DNA of 38,754 nucleotides from CAYSLA01 sp964431685. GTDB taxonomy: Bacteria > Armatimonadota > UBA5829. The notes under the pieces are model-generated. The model did no database searches and was not told the DNA's origin. It was given only the letters and a program-made list of their open reading frames with translations. Made by a program: the position numbers and the translations under genes. Below, one piece after another: positions 7,085 to 13,901 of this stretch (its first letter is position 1; the number at the start of each line of letters is the position of its first letter). The stretch is from contig CAYSLA010000012.1 in the NCBI GenBank assembly GCA_964431685.1, positions 1 to 38,754 on the forward strand, written 5' to 3'.

Positions 7085-8512
7085 ATGCAATTGGTATGTG
7101 AAGGCCACTCCCAGATATTGGATGTATCCCGCGGGTTGAGAATTGTTCTGAACCACCCGACAGTTCTTGACCAGCCCGTGCTGCAGGGATGCACGGACGC
7201 AGACGCCACGGGCGCTTCCATTTACGGCTCCGTGATACGCGACGGCGGAGTCTATCGTATGTGGTATCAGGCATGGCCGAGGGACTGGGATCGCAGTGAT
7301 GTGATCACAGTGGGCTGTGTCGAAGGCGATGACGGGCTGAGCTGGAGACGGCCTAAGTACGGTCTGCTGGAGTGTATGGGAAGCAAGGACAACCACCTTA
7401 CCGATCTGCCGTTTCACTCGCCTTCTGTTATTATCGATCCGGATGCCGACCCAGCCAGGCGCTACAGGGCGTTCGGCTACACTGACCCGAACAAATTCAG
7501 GGGCGTGTTCCCTCAGAGAGTGAACGCCGCAGGCTACTTCACCGCGCATTCTTCAGACGGTCTGCACTGGGAACTGGATTCCCCGGACCCGCTGTGGCCC
7601 AACGCGGACGTGATTACGAGCGTGTGGGATCCCGTCTCACGCTGCGGGCGTATCGCGATGAAGACCGGCAGGCAAGTATGCGGTATGGGCAGAAGGGCAT
7701 TCTCCACCGCCGAGTGGAAGGATGGGGTTGCCACACAACCAGTTTCGGCCCTGATTCCGGATGACTACGATGATATCACAGCTCGCGCAAGGGGTTTCAA
7801 CAGCGGAGACTACTATGGTGTGGGTTTGATGCCGACTGAGGGGCCGACCATCGGATTCCTCTGGAATTTCCGTCACCAGCTACCGATGGACGTTTGGGGC
7901 AACATCGGCCGGGTAGACATCTCCATTGTCTATCAACTGGAGCGTGGAGGCTGCTGGCAGCACGTGTCAGGACGGCCTGACTGGATTTCCGCAGAGAACT
8001 CTCCGGAATGGGCACGGGGGGCGAAGTACACCGCCGCCTATCCAATCGAGGTCGGCGATGAGACCTGGCTCTATTTCTGTGGAACGGCCGACCGGCACGG
8101 GTGGTGTGGAGACGGCGTAGATTATGCCCAGTGGAGCCAGAAAGTGTGGGAGACAGGCGGATTTGCGAAGATAGGACTCGCCAAATGGCCCACCGGCCGG
8201 ATTATCGGCTACCAATCCGACCTCGTGGAACGGATATCTTTCTTGCCCCGCAAATCGGATCACGGGCGGCTGGCATTGAACGCTGTGACGCGGGACGGCG
8301 GCCGGATTCGGGCGCAGATAGTCTCAGGGTACGATCAGAAGCCAATCCCTGGCTACTCGTTTGATGATTGTGACTCTATCACGGGCGATCACCTGAGTGT
8401 TGACGTTCGCTGGAAGGGCAAGGACACGCTGCCCGCGAACCCGGTCGTAATCGCCCAGATCGAGATCACCAAAGGCACGCTCTATGCTTTCGACTTTGCG
8501 ACCAAGGAGTAG
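7085..8512 (+). CDS. five-bladed beta-propeller glycosidase-like protein (GH32/43 superfamily fold)
   Basis: The 475-residue protein shows blade motifs typical of the furanosidase-type five-bladed propeller: 'DGGVYRMWYQAW' (about 55-66), 'DGLSWRRPKYG', 'SPSVIIDPDADPARRYRAFGYT' split across a blade, 'SSDGLHWELDSPDPLW' and 'GDETWLYFCGTADRHGW'. The 'xxDGxxW' turns recur at each blade. A short C-terminal beta domain (after ~380) resembles the sandwich domain of GH32-like proteins. The catalytic triad cannot be assigned with certainty. No signal peptide is seen, so any substrate would be internal. The start ATG is three bases after the upstream stop and its SD (GAGGTG) lies inside the previous gene, implying translational coupling. 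Together with the two propellers it suggests a sugar-derivative pathway. Confidence 0.72.
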   Translation: MQLVCEGHSQILDVSRGLRIVLNHPTVLDQPVLQGCTDADATGASIYGSVIRDGGVYRMWYQAWPRDWDRSDVITVGCVEGDDGLSWRRPKYGLLECMGSKDNHLTDLPFHSPSVIIDPDADPARRYRAFGYTDPNKFRGVFPQRVNAAGYFTAHSSDGLHWELDSPDPLWPNADVITSVWDPVSRCGRIAMKTGRQVCGMGRRAFSTAEWKDGVATQPVSALIPDDYDDITARARGFNSGDYYGVGLMPTEGPTIGFLWNFRHQLPMDVWGNIGRVDISIVYQLERGGCWQHVSGRPDWISAENSPEWARGAKYTAAYPIEVGDETWLYFCGTADRHGWCGDGVDYAQWSQKVWETGGFAKIGLAKWPTGRIIGYQSDLVERISFLPRKSDHGRLALNAVTRDGGRIRAQIVSGYDQKPIPGYSFDDCDSITGDHLSVDVRWKGKDTLPANPVVIAQIEITKGTLYAFDFATKE

Positions 8513-8526
8513 ATAGCGTACGCCAC

Positions 8527-9228
8527 ATGGACAGGTACAAGGCAGCAACTGGTCCTGAGGCAGAATATGAGCCCGGATCTTGCAGACGAGTGATGAGGAA
8601 CAGGCTCGGCATCCGAAGCAAAATGGCGATGGATCAAGCCGAGGCTGAGGCGCTCGCACGTGTGCAGAGCAGGTATTTCACGCAAGACAGTATCACTACC
8701 GAAACCGTGTTCACAAGTGAGCTCATCAAGCAGATGCACAGGGATTGGCTCAGTGGTATCTACGACTGGGCGGGGACATACCGTACCGTCGACGTTGCTA
8801 AGGGGGGGTTTGCCTTTCCTCCGGCTTATCTCATATCCGACAACATGTGTGTGTTCGAGGAGACTGTCCTCAATATGCTGACGCCTTGTAGGTCAGATGA
8901 GCCACACCAGGCATGCGAAGACGTTGCCAGGGTGCACGCGGATTTGCTGCTGATTCATCCATTCAGGGAAGGCAACGGAAGACTGGCAAGATGGCTCGCG
9001 GACGTAATGTTCGCGCAGGCGGGCCTTTCAATACCGGACTACGGGTTTACAGGCAGGGGCGCGAAGCTCAGGCGGAGCAAGTACCTGGATGCTGTTATCA
9101 AGGCCTACTGCCGGGACTACTCAGATTTGGCCCGCTTCCTGGAGGAGGCTTTGGCGCGTGGGAAAGCGTCTGACTTGATCTTTGAGAGCGATCGCGGTGA
9201 TGCACCTTCGAACAGAGAGGATTCATAG
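8527..9228 (+). CDS. Fic/DOC-family protein
   Basis: Fic proteins transfer AMP or other phosphate-containing groups onto target hydroxyls. The 233-residue protein has the full catalytic motif HPFREGNGR at residues 144-152, including the catalytic His and the anion-binding loop. It also has the substrate-clamping flap 'GGFAFPP' (93-99) and the N-terminal pattern 'GPEAEYEPGSCRRVMRNRLGI', which is usual in stand-alone bacterial Fic proteins with a 'MHRDWLSGIYDWAGTYR' helix. No (S/T)xxxE(G/N) inhibitory motif is evident in the N-terminal or C-terminal helices, so control may come from oligomerisation or a partner. No antitoxin-like small gene is adjacent. It starts 14 bases after the glycosidase-like gene and is probably read on the same transcript, though its SD (AAGGAG) is unusually far (about 21 bases). 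Confidence 0.9.
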   Translation: MDRYKAATGPEAEYEPGSCRRVMRNRLGIRSKMAMDQAEAEALARVQSRYFTQDSITTETVFTSELIKQMHRDWLSGIYDWAGTYRTVDVAKGGFAFPPAYLISDNMCVFEETVLNMLTPCRSDEPHQACEDVARVHADLLLIHPFREGNGRLARWLADVMFAQAGLSIPDYGFTGRGAKLRRSKYLDAVIKAYCRDYSDLARFLEEALARGKASDLIFESDRGDAPSNREDS

Positions 9229-9283
9229 GTGCTCCTGGCAACGATCTGAGCAAGTCGATTCGGATTGCTCAAGTGAGGATTGG

Positions 9284-9312
9284 TTTTCGCAAGTGATGCC
9301 ATAGTATATTAT
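9284..9312 (+). promoter_or_regulatory. weak candidate promoter before ywbE
   Basis: TTTTCG (9284-9289), 17 bases, TATTAT (9307-9312). An upstream hairpin TGAGCAA/TTGCTCA (9247-9253 with 9265-9271) could end the Fic transcript, though it lacks a T tract. The -35 match is poor. Confidence 0.35.
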
Positions 9313-9357
9313 ACCACGGCAAGTCTCTGTTTGTGAATTATCGCTGGAGGTATCGCT

Positions 9358-9411
9358 GTGCTTAGCGATGAGAAAGAGACTCAAGCACGGCTCACAGGAA
9401 GAGGTCAGTAG
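9358..9411 (+). CDS. possible 17-residue leader peptide
   Basis: A GTG codon follows GGAGG with ideal spacing and opens a 17-codon frame ending in TAG three bases before the ywbE start. The peptide is polar (begins M/V-LSDEKETQ). The strong ribosome site and the tight junction suggest it is translated, either as a leader or as a coupling device for ywbE. Length alone gives no statistical support. Confidence 0.35.
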   Translation: MLSDEKETQARLTGRGQ

Positions 9412-9414
9412 ACA

Positions 9415-9609
9415 GTGCCAGTGCAGAAGCGAAGTGACATCAAGCCCGGACAAAGGGTGCGGGTGGTCGAGAAGCAAAACCAGGGATCCGGCGCGCTGAC
9501 GGACGGCGTCGTTGCCCGCATTCTCACCAAGTCCGCCACTCACCCGCACGGTATTAAGGTGATGCTCGCCGATGGACGCGTGGGACGGGTGGACAGCCTG
9601 GTGGAGTGA
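9415..9609 (+). CDS. ywbE: YwbE-family small protein (DUF2196)
   Basis: The 64-residue protein matches the YwbE family in length and pattern: an N-terminal KOW-like beta fold with 'IKPGQRVRVVEKQNQGSG', then 'GVVARILTKSATHPHGIKVML', then 'GRVGRVDSL'. The 'SxTHPHGIKV' core is the family hallmark. The biochemical role is unknown; the fold suggests nucleic-acid or ribosome contact. The start is GTG with AAGAGGT upstream, and it directly follows a possible 17-codon leader. It converges with apt, with about 60 bases between the stop codons. Confidence 0.85.
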   Translation: MPVQKRSDIKPGQRVRVVEKQNQGSGALTDGVVARILTKSATHPHGIKVMLADGRVGRVDSLVE

Positions 9610-9670
9610 GGAACTCCGTCACTCCGATCGGTCGAATCAGTCCGATCCGTCGTATTACGTCTGCGGAACG

Positions 9671-10195
9671 CTAGTACTTCACCAGAGACTCAATCCAGTG
9701 CCCTTCGAGTGCTCTCCGGCCCTTCAGAAACTCCAGCTCGAGCAGGAAACACATGCCGACCACCCTGCCGCCAAGCATCTCGGTAAGGTTAATGGCAGCT
9801 CGCGCCGTCCCGCCAGTGGCCAGCAGGTCGTCTACAATCGCGACCCTCATGCCCTTCTTGACGGCGTCCTTGTGCATTTCCACGCTGCTGGTGCCATACT
9901 CCAGGGCATACTCAGCCTGGATCACGTCCGAGGGCAGCTTCCCGGCCTTTCTCACAGGCACGAAACCGACCCCCAACTCCAGTGCCACCGGGCTTCCGAG
10001 TATGAACCCGCGCGACTCAATGCCGACCACAACATCGGGCTTGAGCGCTTTCACAGTCTCGGCGACCCATTCCACAGCCTGTTTGAACGCCAGCGGGTTC
10101 TGAAGCACAGGAGTTATGTCGCGGAAGAGGATTCCTTTGGATGGGAAATCCGGGATGTCCCTGATGAGGCGTCTGATATTCTCTGCAGCATTCAT
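9671..10195 (-). CDS. apt: adenine phosphoribosyltransferase
   Basis: Apt makes AMP from adenine and PRPP in the cytoplasm. The 174-residue length is typical. It shows 'IPDFPSKGILFRDITPVL' at the N-terminus, 'ESRGFILGSPVALELGVGFVPVRK' in the middle and the PRPP-binding loop 'VAIVDDLLATGGTA' (about 119-132). The start ATG overlaps the stop of mtnA by ATGA, so the two are translationally coupled. Degradation of methylthioadenosine releases adenine and methylthioribose phosphate, so pairing the two salvage enzymes makes metabolic sense. Confidence 0.97.
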   Translation of the reverse strand: MNAAENIRRLIRDIPDFPSKGILFRDITPVLQNPLAFKQAVEWVAETVKALKPDVVVGIESRGFILGSPVALELGVGFVPVRKAGKLPSDVIQAEYALEYGTSSVEMHKDAVKKGMRVAIVDDLLATGGTARAAINLTEMLGGRVVGMCFLLELEFLKGRRALEGHWIESLVKY

Positions 10196-11244
10196 TGTCT
10201 GATGTTCCTTTTCATGCTTGTCAGGCTGTCGCCGTAGCCCGGGCGCGCGATGCCGTTCTCCGTTACGATGGCGCTGACAAGCTCATTCGGGGTTACGTCG
10301 AAGGAAGGGTTCATAACTGCGATTCCCTCCGGGGCAACACGAGCTCCGTCTATGTGCGTCATCTCATCCGAGGATCGCTCCTCAATGGGTATATCGTCTC
10401 CGTGGCCAAGAGAGAAGTCGATTGTGGACACCGGCGCGGCCACATAGAACGGGATGTTGTGATATCTGGCGAGGACGGCCACGGAGTAGGTGCCGATCTT
10501 GTTTGCCACATCGCCATTTGCTGCTATCCTGTCCGCGCCAACCACGACGCAGTCAATCGCACCCTTCTTCATAAGCGACGCCGCCATGTTATCCACCACC
10601 AGCGTTACCGGTATACTGTCGGCAAGTAGCTCGAAACAGGTGAGCTTCATGCCCTGGAGCCTGGGCCGGGTCTCATCAGCGTATACGTGGATGCGCTTGC
10701 CGGCTTCCATCGCGGCCCGCACCACGCCAAGCGCAGTGCCATATCCGACGCACGCCAGCGCTCCCGCGTTGCAGTGTGTGAGGACCCCTCCGTGCTGGGG
10801 CAACAGCTCTGCGCCGTGCCTGCCGATCAGCCGATTGACGCTCTCATCTTCTGCTACGATGCTCTCCGCGAGCCGGTCGAGCTGCTCGACTATCTCACCG
10901 CGCGAAAGACCTTCGTTCGCCGATGACATTGCGGCATCCAGCATACGGTCAATGCCCCAGAACAGGTTAACCGCGGTCGGCCTCGTGCCTTTCAAGAGCG
11001 CCGCAGCGTCCTCGAGTGAGCCGATAAGCTCCGAAACCTCTGTTGCCGTCGACTGTCTCGCCGCAAGAGCCATACCGATTGCCGCGGATACGCCGATTGC
11101 CGGCGCACCCCGGACTCTCATCGACGAGATCGCCTCGGCAATCTGTTCCACGCTGTCCATCTCCAAAACCACCATCTCTGATGGCAGCCGGGTCTGGTCG
11201 ATCATCACGGCTTTGCCGTTGGTGTAGTCTACTGTTCTTTGCAT
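10192..11244 (-). CDS. mtnA: S-methyl-5-thioribose-1-phosphate isomerase
   Basis: MtnA converts methylthioribose-1-phosphate to methylthioribulose-1-phosphate in the methionine salvage pathway. The protein is 350 residues from the chosen ATG, normal for the family. Conserved blocks include 'DQTRLP' near the N-terminus, 'SMRVRGAPAIGVSAA', 'LTHCNAGALACVGYGTALGV' (catalytic Cys), 'YADETRPRLQG', and 'VVVGADRIAANGDVANKIGTY' (catalytic Asp). A GTG four codons upstream is possible, but the ATG gives the usual N-terminus. No good SD precedes it; a -10-like TATAAG ends 11 bases upstream, suggesting a very short leader. It is the first gene of a two-gene unit with apt. The later steps of the pathway (mtnB, mtnC, mtnD) are not in this window. 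Confidence 0.96.
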   Translation of the reverse strand: MQRTVDYTNGKAVMIDQTRLPSEMVVLEMDSVEQIAEAISSMRVRGAPAIGVSAAIGMALAARQSTATEVSELIGSLEDAAALLKGTRPTAVNLFWGIDRMLDAAMSSANEGLSRGEIVEQLDRLAESIVAEDESVNRLIGRHGAELLPQHGGVLTHCNAGALACVGYGTALGVVRAAMEAGKRIHVYADETRPRLQGMKLTCFELLADSIPVTLVVDNMAASLMKKGAIDCVVVGADRIAANGDVANKIGTYSVAVLARYHNIPFYVAAPVSTIDFSLGHGDDIPIEERSSDEMTHIDGARVAPEGIAVMNPSFDVTPNELVSAIVTENGIARPGYGDSLTSMKRNIRQ

Positions 11245-11301
11245 GACTACATCCACTTATACTCTTAATGGCTACAATCCTGCATTGCCAACAGCAAGTT
11301 A

Positions 11302-11320
11302 TGCCGGACTTGATCCGGCA
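11302..11320. repeat. short hairpin repeat in mtnA-tacA gap
   Basis: Perfect stem TGCCGGA/TCCGGCA (11302-11308 with 11314-11320) with loop CTTGA. It resembles the short 'GCCGGActtgaTCCGGC' hairpins scattered in many bacterial genomes. The gap 11245-11480 otherwise holds only this and the family B copy. Confidence 0.5.
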
Positions 11321-11362
11321 ACCGTCCGGAGGGTCTGCGCATCCCGCCTGATGACTCCCATA

Positions 11363-11385
11363 CTTCGCGGGCGTGTACCCCGAAG
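11363..11385. repeat. hairpin repeat family B, intergenic copy
   Basis: The 23 bases from CTTCG to CGAAG differ at one position from the third hairpin inside the O-antigen ligase gene (25381-25403). It has the same bulged stem with a GTGT loop. This shows the family is mobile or dispersed, not specific to that gene. Confidence 0.65.
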
Positions 11386-11480
11386 CTTGCTCCTGTTGCG
11401 GGGTTGCATGTTCCGTGCTCTGGGCGTGTTCTCGCCCGACGTGAGATTCGCACCGGCGCCTGTTCGCCGCGAAGTGATGT

Positions 11481-11509
11481 GTGACATTCGTAGTACATTG
11501 TGGTATACT
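11481..11509 (+). promoter_or_regulatory. promoter of the tacA/tacT module
   Basis: GTGACA (11481-11486), 17 bases, TATACT (11504-11509), with an extended -10 TG at 11501-11502. The antitoxin ATG is 20 bases downstream, preceded by GGAGG. RHH antitoxins usually repress such a promoter; I did not find an obvious operator palindrome. Confidence 0.7.
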
Positions 11510-11529
11510 GTGCATGGAGGAAATTGGCC

Positions 11530-11832
11530 ATGTCAGTAACACGCACTAAATCCGGGAGTTTGAGTTGCAGAGTGTCCCCTGAGCACAAGCGGCTGATCGA
11601 ACAAGCTGCAAGGACATCCGGGTTCACTCTGTCCGATTTCATCGTCCATGCTCTGGTTTCTGCCGCATCCGATGTGGTGCGGGAGGAACCGGTCATCAGA
11701 CTTACCAAGAGTGAGTGGGACGCCTTCACCACATCCCTCGACCGATCCGCGCGCGAACCGAGCGAAGCTACCAAGAATGCAGTTGAACTGTTCAAGCAGG
11801 GCCGTGATGAAGGCGACCGGCACGTATGGTAG
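11530..11832 (+). CDS. tacA: TacA-type antitoxin (DUF1778, ribbon-helix-helix)
   Basis: The 100-residue protein begins with an RHH DNA-binding segment: 'SGSLSCRVSPEHKRLIEQAARTSG' and 'LSDFIVHALVSAASDVV' (about 6-50), the DUF1778 pattern. The C-terminal part ('LTKSEWDAFTTSLD', then a helical tail) is the toxin-neutralising region in TacA homologues. I chose the ATG after GGAGG; an upstream start would lie inside the promoter. It overlaps the toxin start by seven bases, the normal order antitoxin then toxin. Function is inferred from family and synteny: it should bind its own promoter together with the GNAT toxin. Confidence 0.88.
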   Translation: MSVTRTKSGSLSCRVSPEHKRLIEQAARTSGFTLSDFIVHALVSAASDVVREEPVIRLTKSEWDAFTTSLDRSAREPSEATKNAVELFKQGRDEGDRHVW

Positions 11833-12359
11833 AAACGCCCTTGTTCTCGACCTCCCTCATCATCGAGCGTCTGGATAAGACCGTCCACGACAGACGCGAC
11901 TTCGATTGCGGAGAGCCCAGTCTCAACGACTATCTCAAGTCCACTGCGCGGCAGCATATGGACAAGGGTTACGCGCAGGTTTGGGTGGCCGTCTCGGAAC
12001 CGGGGTCTCCAAAGATAATCGGCTACTACACTCTCTCAACGAGTGCTCTTCGACCTGAAGAAATGCCCGGCAAGGCGTCGATAAAGAAGATTCCAGTTGT
12101 CCTCCTTGGCCGGCTCGCCGTCGACAGCCGGCACCAAGGTCAGCAGATAGGCGTACGTCTACTGTTTCATGCTCAGAGGAGCGCGCTCTTGCTGTCCAGG
12201 AGAGTCGGTATTCACGCGCTCGTCGTCGATGCACTTGACGATAATGCTGCAGCGTTCTATCGCCGCTACGACTTCGAAGAACTTACCACCGGCCCCACTT
12301 ACCTATACAAGACGATCAAGGATATCGAAGCTTTGGGACTGCTCGAGGAGAACCTCTAG
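11826..12359 (+). CDS. tacT: TacT-type GNAT acetyltransferase toxin
   Basis: TacT toxins acetylate the amino group of aminoacyl-tRNA and stop translation. The 177-residue protein has the family's N-terminal 'FDCGEPSLNDYL' (26-37), the core 'IIGYYTLSTSAL', and the acetyl-CoA strand 'LGRLAVDSRHQGQQIGVRLL' near 94-113. The pyrophosphate loop reads QGQQIG, where most homologues have QGxGIG; one Gly is replaced by Gln. The Tyr in 'AFYRRYDF' (Tyr145) matches the conserved catalytic Tyr. It overlaps the antitoxin by seven bases, which supports coupled expression. Active or weakened toxin cannot be decided from the changed loop alone. Confidence 0.88.
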   Translation: MVETPLFSTSLIIERLDKTVHDRRDFDCGEPSLNDYLKSTARQHMDKGYAQVWVAVSEPGSPKIIGYYTLSTSALRPEEMPGKASIKKIPVVLLGRLAVDSRHQGQQIGVRLLFHAQRSALLLSRRVGIHALVVDALDDNAAAFYRRYDFEELTTGPTYLYKTIKDIEALGLLEENL

Positions 12360-12497
12360 CATATCCTTCTGGCTCGCCGTTGTTTGCGTCGTGCTGCCCT
12401 TGCCTCGTGAACGGTACTGCCTGAATCCGACCTCTATGAAGTGTTTGTCAAAGCCGATGGTCTGTAACAGCAATCACGTCTGATGTATCAAGGAGTA

Positions 12498-12680
12498 TCA
12501 AGCGAAGTACTTGGCAGGGTACTTGCCGTGATCTATCGAGATGTCGGTCTCACCTGACTTACCCACGCCTATCCACGGATGCTTCTTCATCGAGTCCGTG
12601 TCGGCAGTGTCTTCCTGTGCTCCGAAGCCAGCCGCGGTGGACGCAATCCCCTCCCAACACAGGCTAATAGACAAGGACAT
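12498..12680 (-). pseudogene. possible remnant of a VapB-type antitoxin
   Basis: The 60-codon frame lacks a Shine-Dalgarno site at its ATG and overlaps the end of the PIN toxin gene by 17 bases. Its last 30 residues ('HPWIGVGKSGETDIS', then 'DHGKY') resemble the C-terminal tail of some PIN-associated antitoxins, where a 'GxGxSGxxDxSxxHDxYL' pattern binds the toxin. The N-terminal DNA-binding part is missing. The rest of the gap 12360-12663 shows nothing I recognise. This reading is tentative. Confidence 0.3.
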
Positions 12681-13110
12681 CTGATGGGGCGATAGCGGTG
12701 ATGCCCTGGTAGCGGACGAAATCGGCGCCGTTTAACGTTAGGATACGTGTGACTCCTTGTGCGAGCATCAGGGTGGCTATGCGGGCATCGTGTGCCTGCC
12801 TGCCGATGATGGGGTAGCGCATAGCGAGGTTGCGCCACCGCTTGGCTATATCCGATGGTTCGGGAAGACAGGGGAACGACTGCTCCATATCGTCCAAGAA
12901 CTGCCGGGCTTCGGCAAGGGTGAATCCGAGGCCGTTGACCTCCACTGGCCGACTGGCCACGACGTAGGATTCGATGATGACCTGTGCGCATATATAGACG
13001 ACATTGGACGTCTCGGCCAGACGCGTCACGGCTTCAGTACATTGGGCGTGTTCAGGGGCTCCGCTGTCGGCCCACCTCAGTAGCACATTGGAGTCAAGCA
13101 GTATCTTCAA
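12664..13110 (-). CDS. PIN-domain ribonuclease toxin (VapC-like)
   Basis: PIN toxins cut RNA with a Mg2+-binding acidic cluster. Reading from the TTG at 13110, the 148-residue protein has 'LLDSNVLLRW' with Asp6, 'IIES' with Glu47, 'HDARIA' with Asp108 and 'NGADF' with Asp130, the four expected acidic residues. The TTG overlaps the antitoxin stop as TTGA and follows a GAGG, so this start fits far better than the longer frame reaching 13224, which would overlap the antitoxin in another frame. The length (130-150) is normal. The Cys residues are not conserved features. The activity should be held in check by the upstream partner. Confidence 0.88.
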   Translation of the reverse strand: MKILLDSNVLLRWADSGAPEHAQCTEAVTRLAETSNVVYICAQVIIESYVVASRPVEVNGLGFTLAEARQFLDDMEQSFPCLPEPSDIAKRWRNLAMRYPIIGRQAHDARIATLMLAQGVTRILTLNGADFVRYQGITAIAPSDVLVY

Positions 13111-13343
13111 GCGCCTCGGTCCTCGTACATATTCTCTCGGCGCAGAGCCTCCCGCGGGATGCCCACAGGCTTCGCGCGCGATGCGATGCGGCGTACGGCG
13201 TCCTTGGCCTTCTCCGGATCCCATTGTGGCCCACCATCAGCCAGCTTGAGCTCAAAATCAAGTGGCTCGTTGACGGGCAGATCGACCGGACCTTCGGGCA
13301 CAAACACCCTGCCGTCGAAGTGCATTCGAATAACCGTGGACAT
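13107..13343 (-). CDS. antitoxin of the PIN module (DUF104/AbrB-like N-terminus)
   Basis: The 78-residue protein begins with a small beta fold, 'IRMHFDGRVFVPEGPVDLP', followed by a strand ending 'LDFEL', resembling the DUF104-type antitoxins. Its C-terminal half is a charged helix ('KAKDAVRRIASRAKPVG') suited to wrap the toxin. Three in-frame ATGs are near; the last (13343) is nine bases after GGAGG and is taken as the start. The stop overlaps the toxin's TTG. A perfect TATAAT 20 bases upstream gives the module its own promoter, so it is independent of tacA/tacT on the other strand. Confidence 0.75.
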   Translation of the reverse strand: MSTVIRMHFDGRVFVPEGPVDLPVNEPLDFELKLADGGPQWDPEKAKDAVRRIASRAKPVGIPREALRRENMYEDRGA

Positions 13344-13362
13344 GACGTCTACCTCCATATTC

Positions 13363-13392
13363 ATTATACCACGCAGCAACAAAGCGCACGAA
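13363..13392 (-). promoter_or_regulatory. promoter of the PIN toxin-antitoxin module
   Basis: On the minus strand a perfect TATAAT (13368-13363) lies 19 bases before the antitoxin ATG. The best -35 is TTCGTG (13392-13387) with an 18-base spacer, a weak match. Confidence 0.45.
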
Positions 13393-13420
13393 ACGACTTG
13401 TGCATTTGAGATGCAGTCGT

Positions 13421-13449
13421 TTGCGCCTCCCGTCGTGTCTTGGTATAAT
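13421..13449 (+). promoter_or_regulatory. promoter of the small membrane protein/GT2 unit
   Basis: TTGCGC (13421-13426), 17 bases, perfect TATAAT (13444-13449), 42 bases before the ATG at 13492. It is divergent from the PIN-module promoter. Confidence 0.62.
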
Positions 13450-13491
13450 CTCCTGACATACCTGCCTTGCGGTGTCGGAGAAGGGGAGACG

Positions 13492-13899
13492 ATGGGAAGA
13501 ACCTTTGTTCTATTGTTGCTGCTTGCGCTGGTGGCATACATGGGCTATAACCAGTGGAAGATGGACAAGATGCGACGCGACCTTGAGGCCATTACCAGTC
13601 GAGTCCACCGAACCGGGCCCAACTCCAGTGGGCAGAGTGACCTGGTTACTCCGCTGGCCAAGGCAGAGCTACACACACGCAAAGCCAAGGACATGATCAG
13701 GAAGAATCGCCCCGCTGAAGCTCAGAAGGAACTCGATTACGCACTCAAGAACCTTGAACAGGCAAACGGCGTTTCAAGAGATATTGTCGGCGAGGGCGCG
13801 CGTTACATCGGCAAGGCTCGCGAGAAAGCGATAAGTCTCTTCCAGGAGACCTGGAAGGAAATATCCGAAGACCCCGGCAAGAAGAAACAGGGAAACTGA
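13492..13899 (+). CDS. small membrane-anchored protein, unknown function
   Basis: The 135-residue protein has an N-terminal hydrophobic helix (about residues 4-18) followed by a charged 'WKMDKMRRDLEAITSRV' helix, so it is probably anchored with its bulk outside the membrane or in the cytoplasm near it. The middle segment 'AELHTRKAKDMIRKNRPAEAQKELDYALKNLEQA' (about 63-96) has TPR-like helix-turn-helix spacing. I do not recognise a family. The start follows GGGGAG and a clear promoter. Its stop is two bases before the TTG of the GT2 gene, so the two are co-translated; it may be a membrane partner of that transferase, which is inference. Confidence 0.7.
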   Translation: MGRTFVLLLLLALVAYMGYNQWKMDKMRRDLEAITSRVHRTGPNSSGQSDLVTPLAKAELHTRKAKDMIRKNRPAEAQKELDYALKNLEQANGVSRDIVGEGARYIGKAREKAISLFQETWKEISEDPGKKKQGN

Positions 13900-13901
13900 C
13901 C

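Noticed and set aside
13111..13224. N-terminal extension of the PIN toxin
   Set aside because: It would overlap the antitoxin over its whole length. The TTGA overlap with a nearby GAGG explains the start better.
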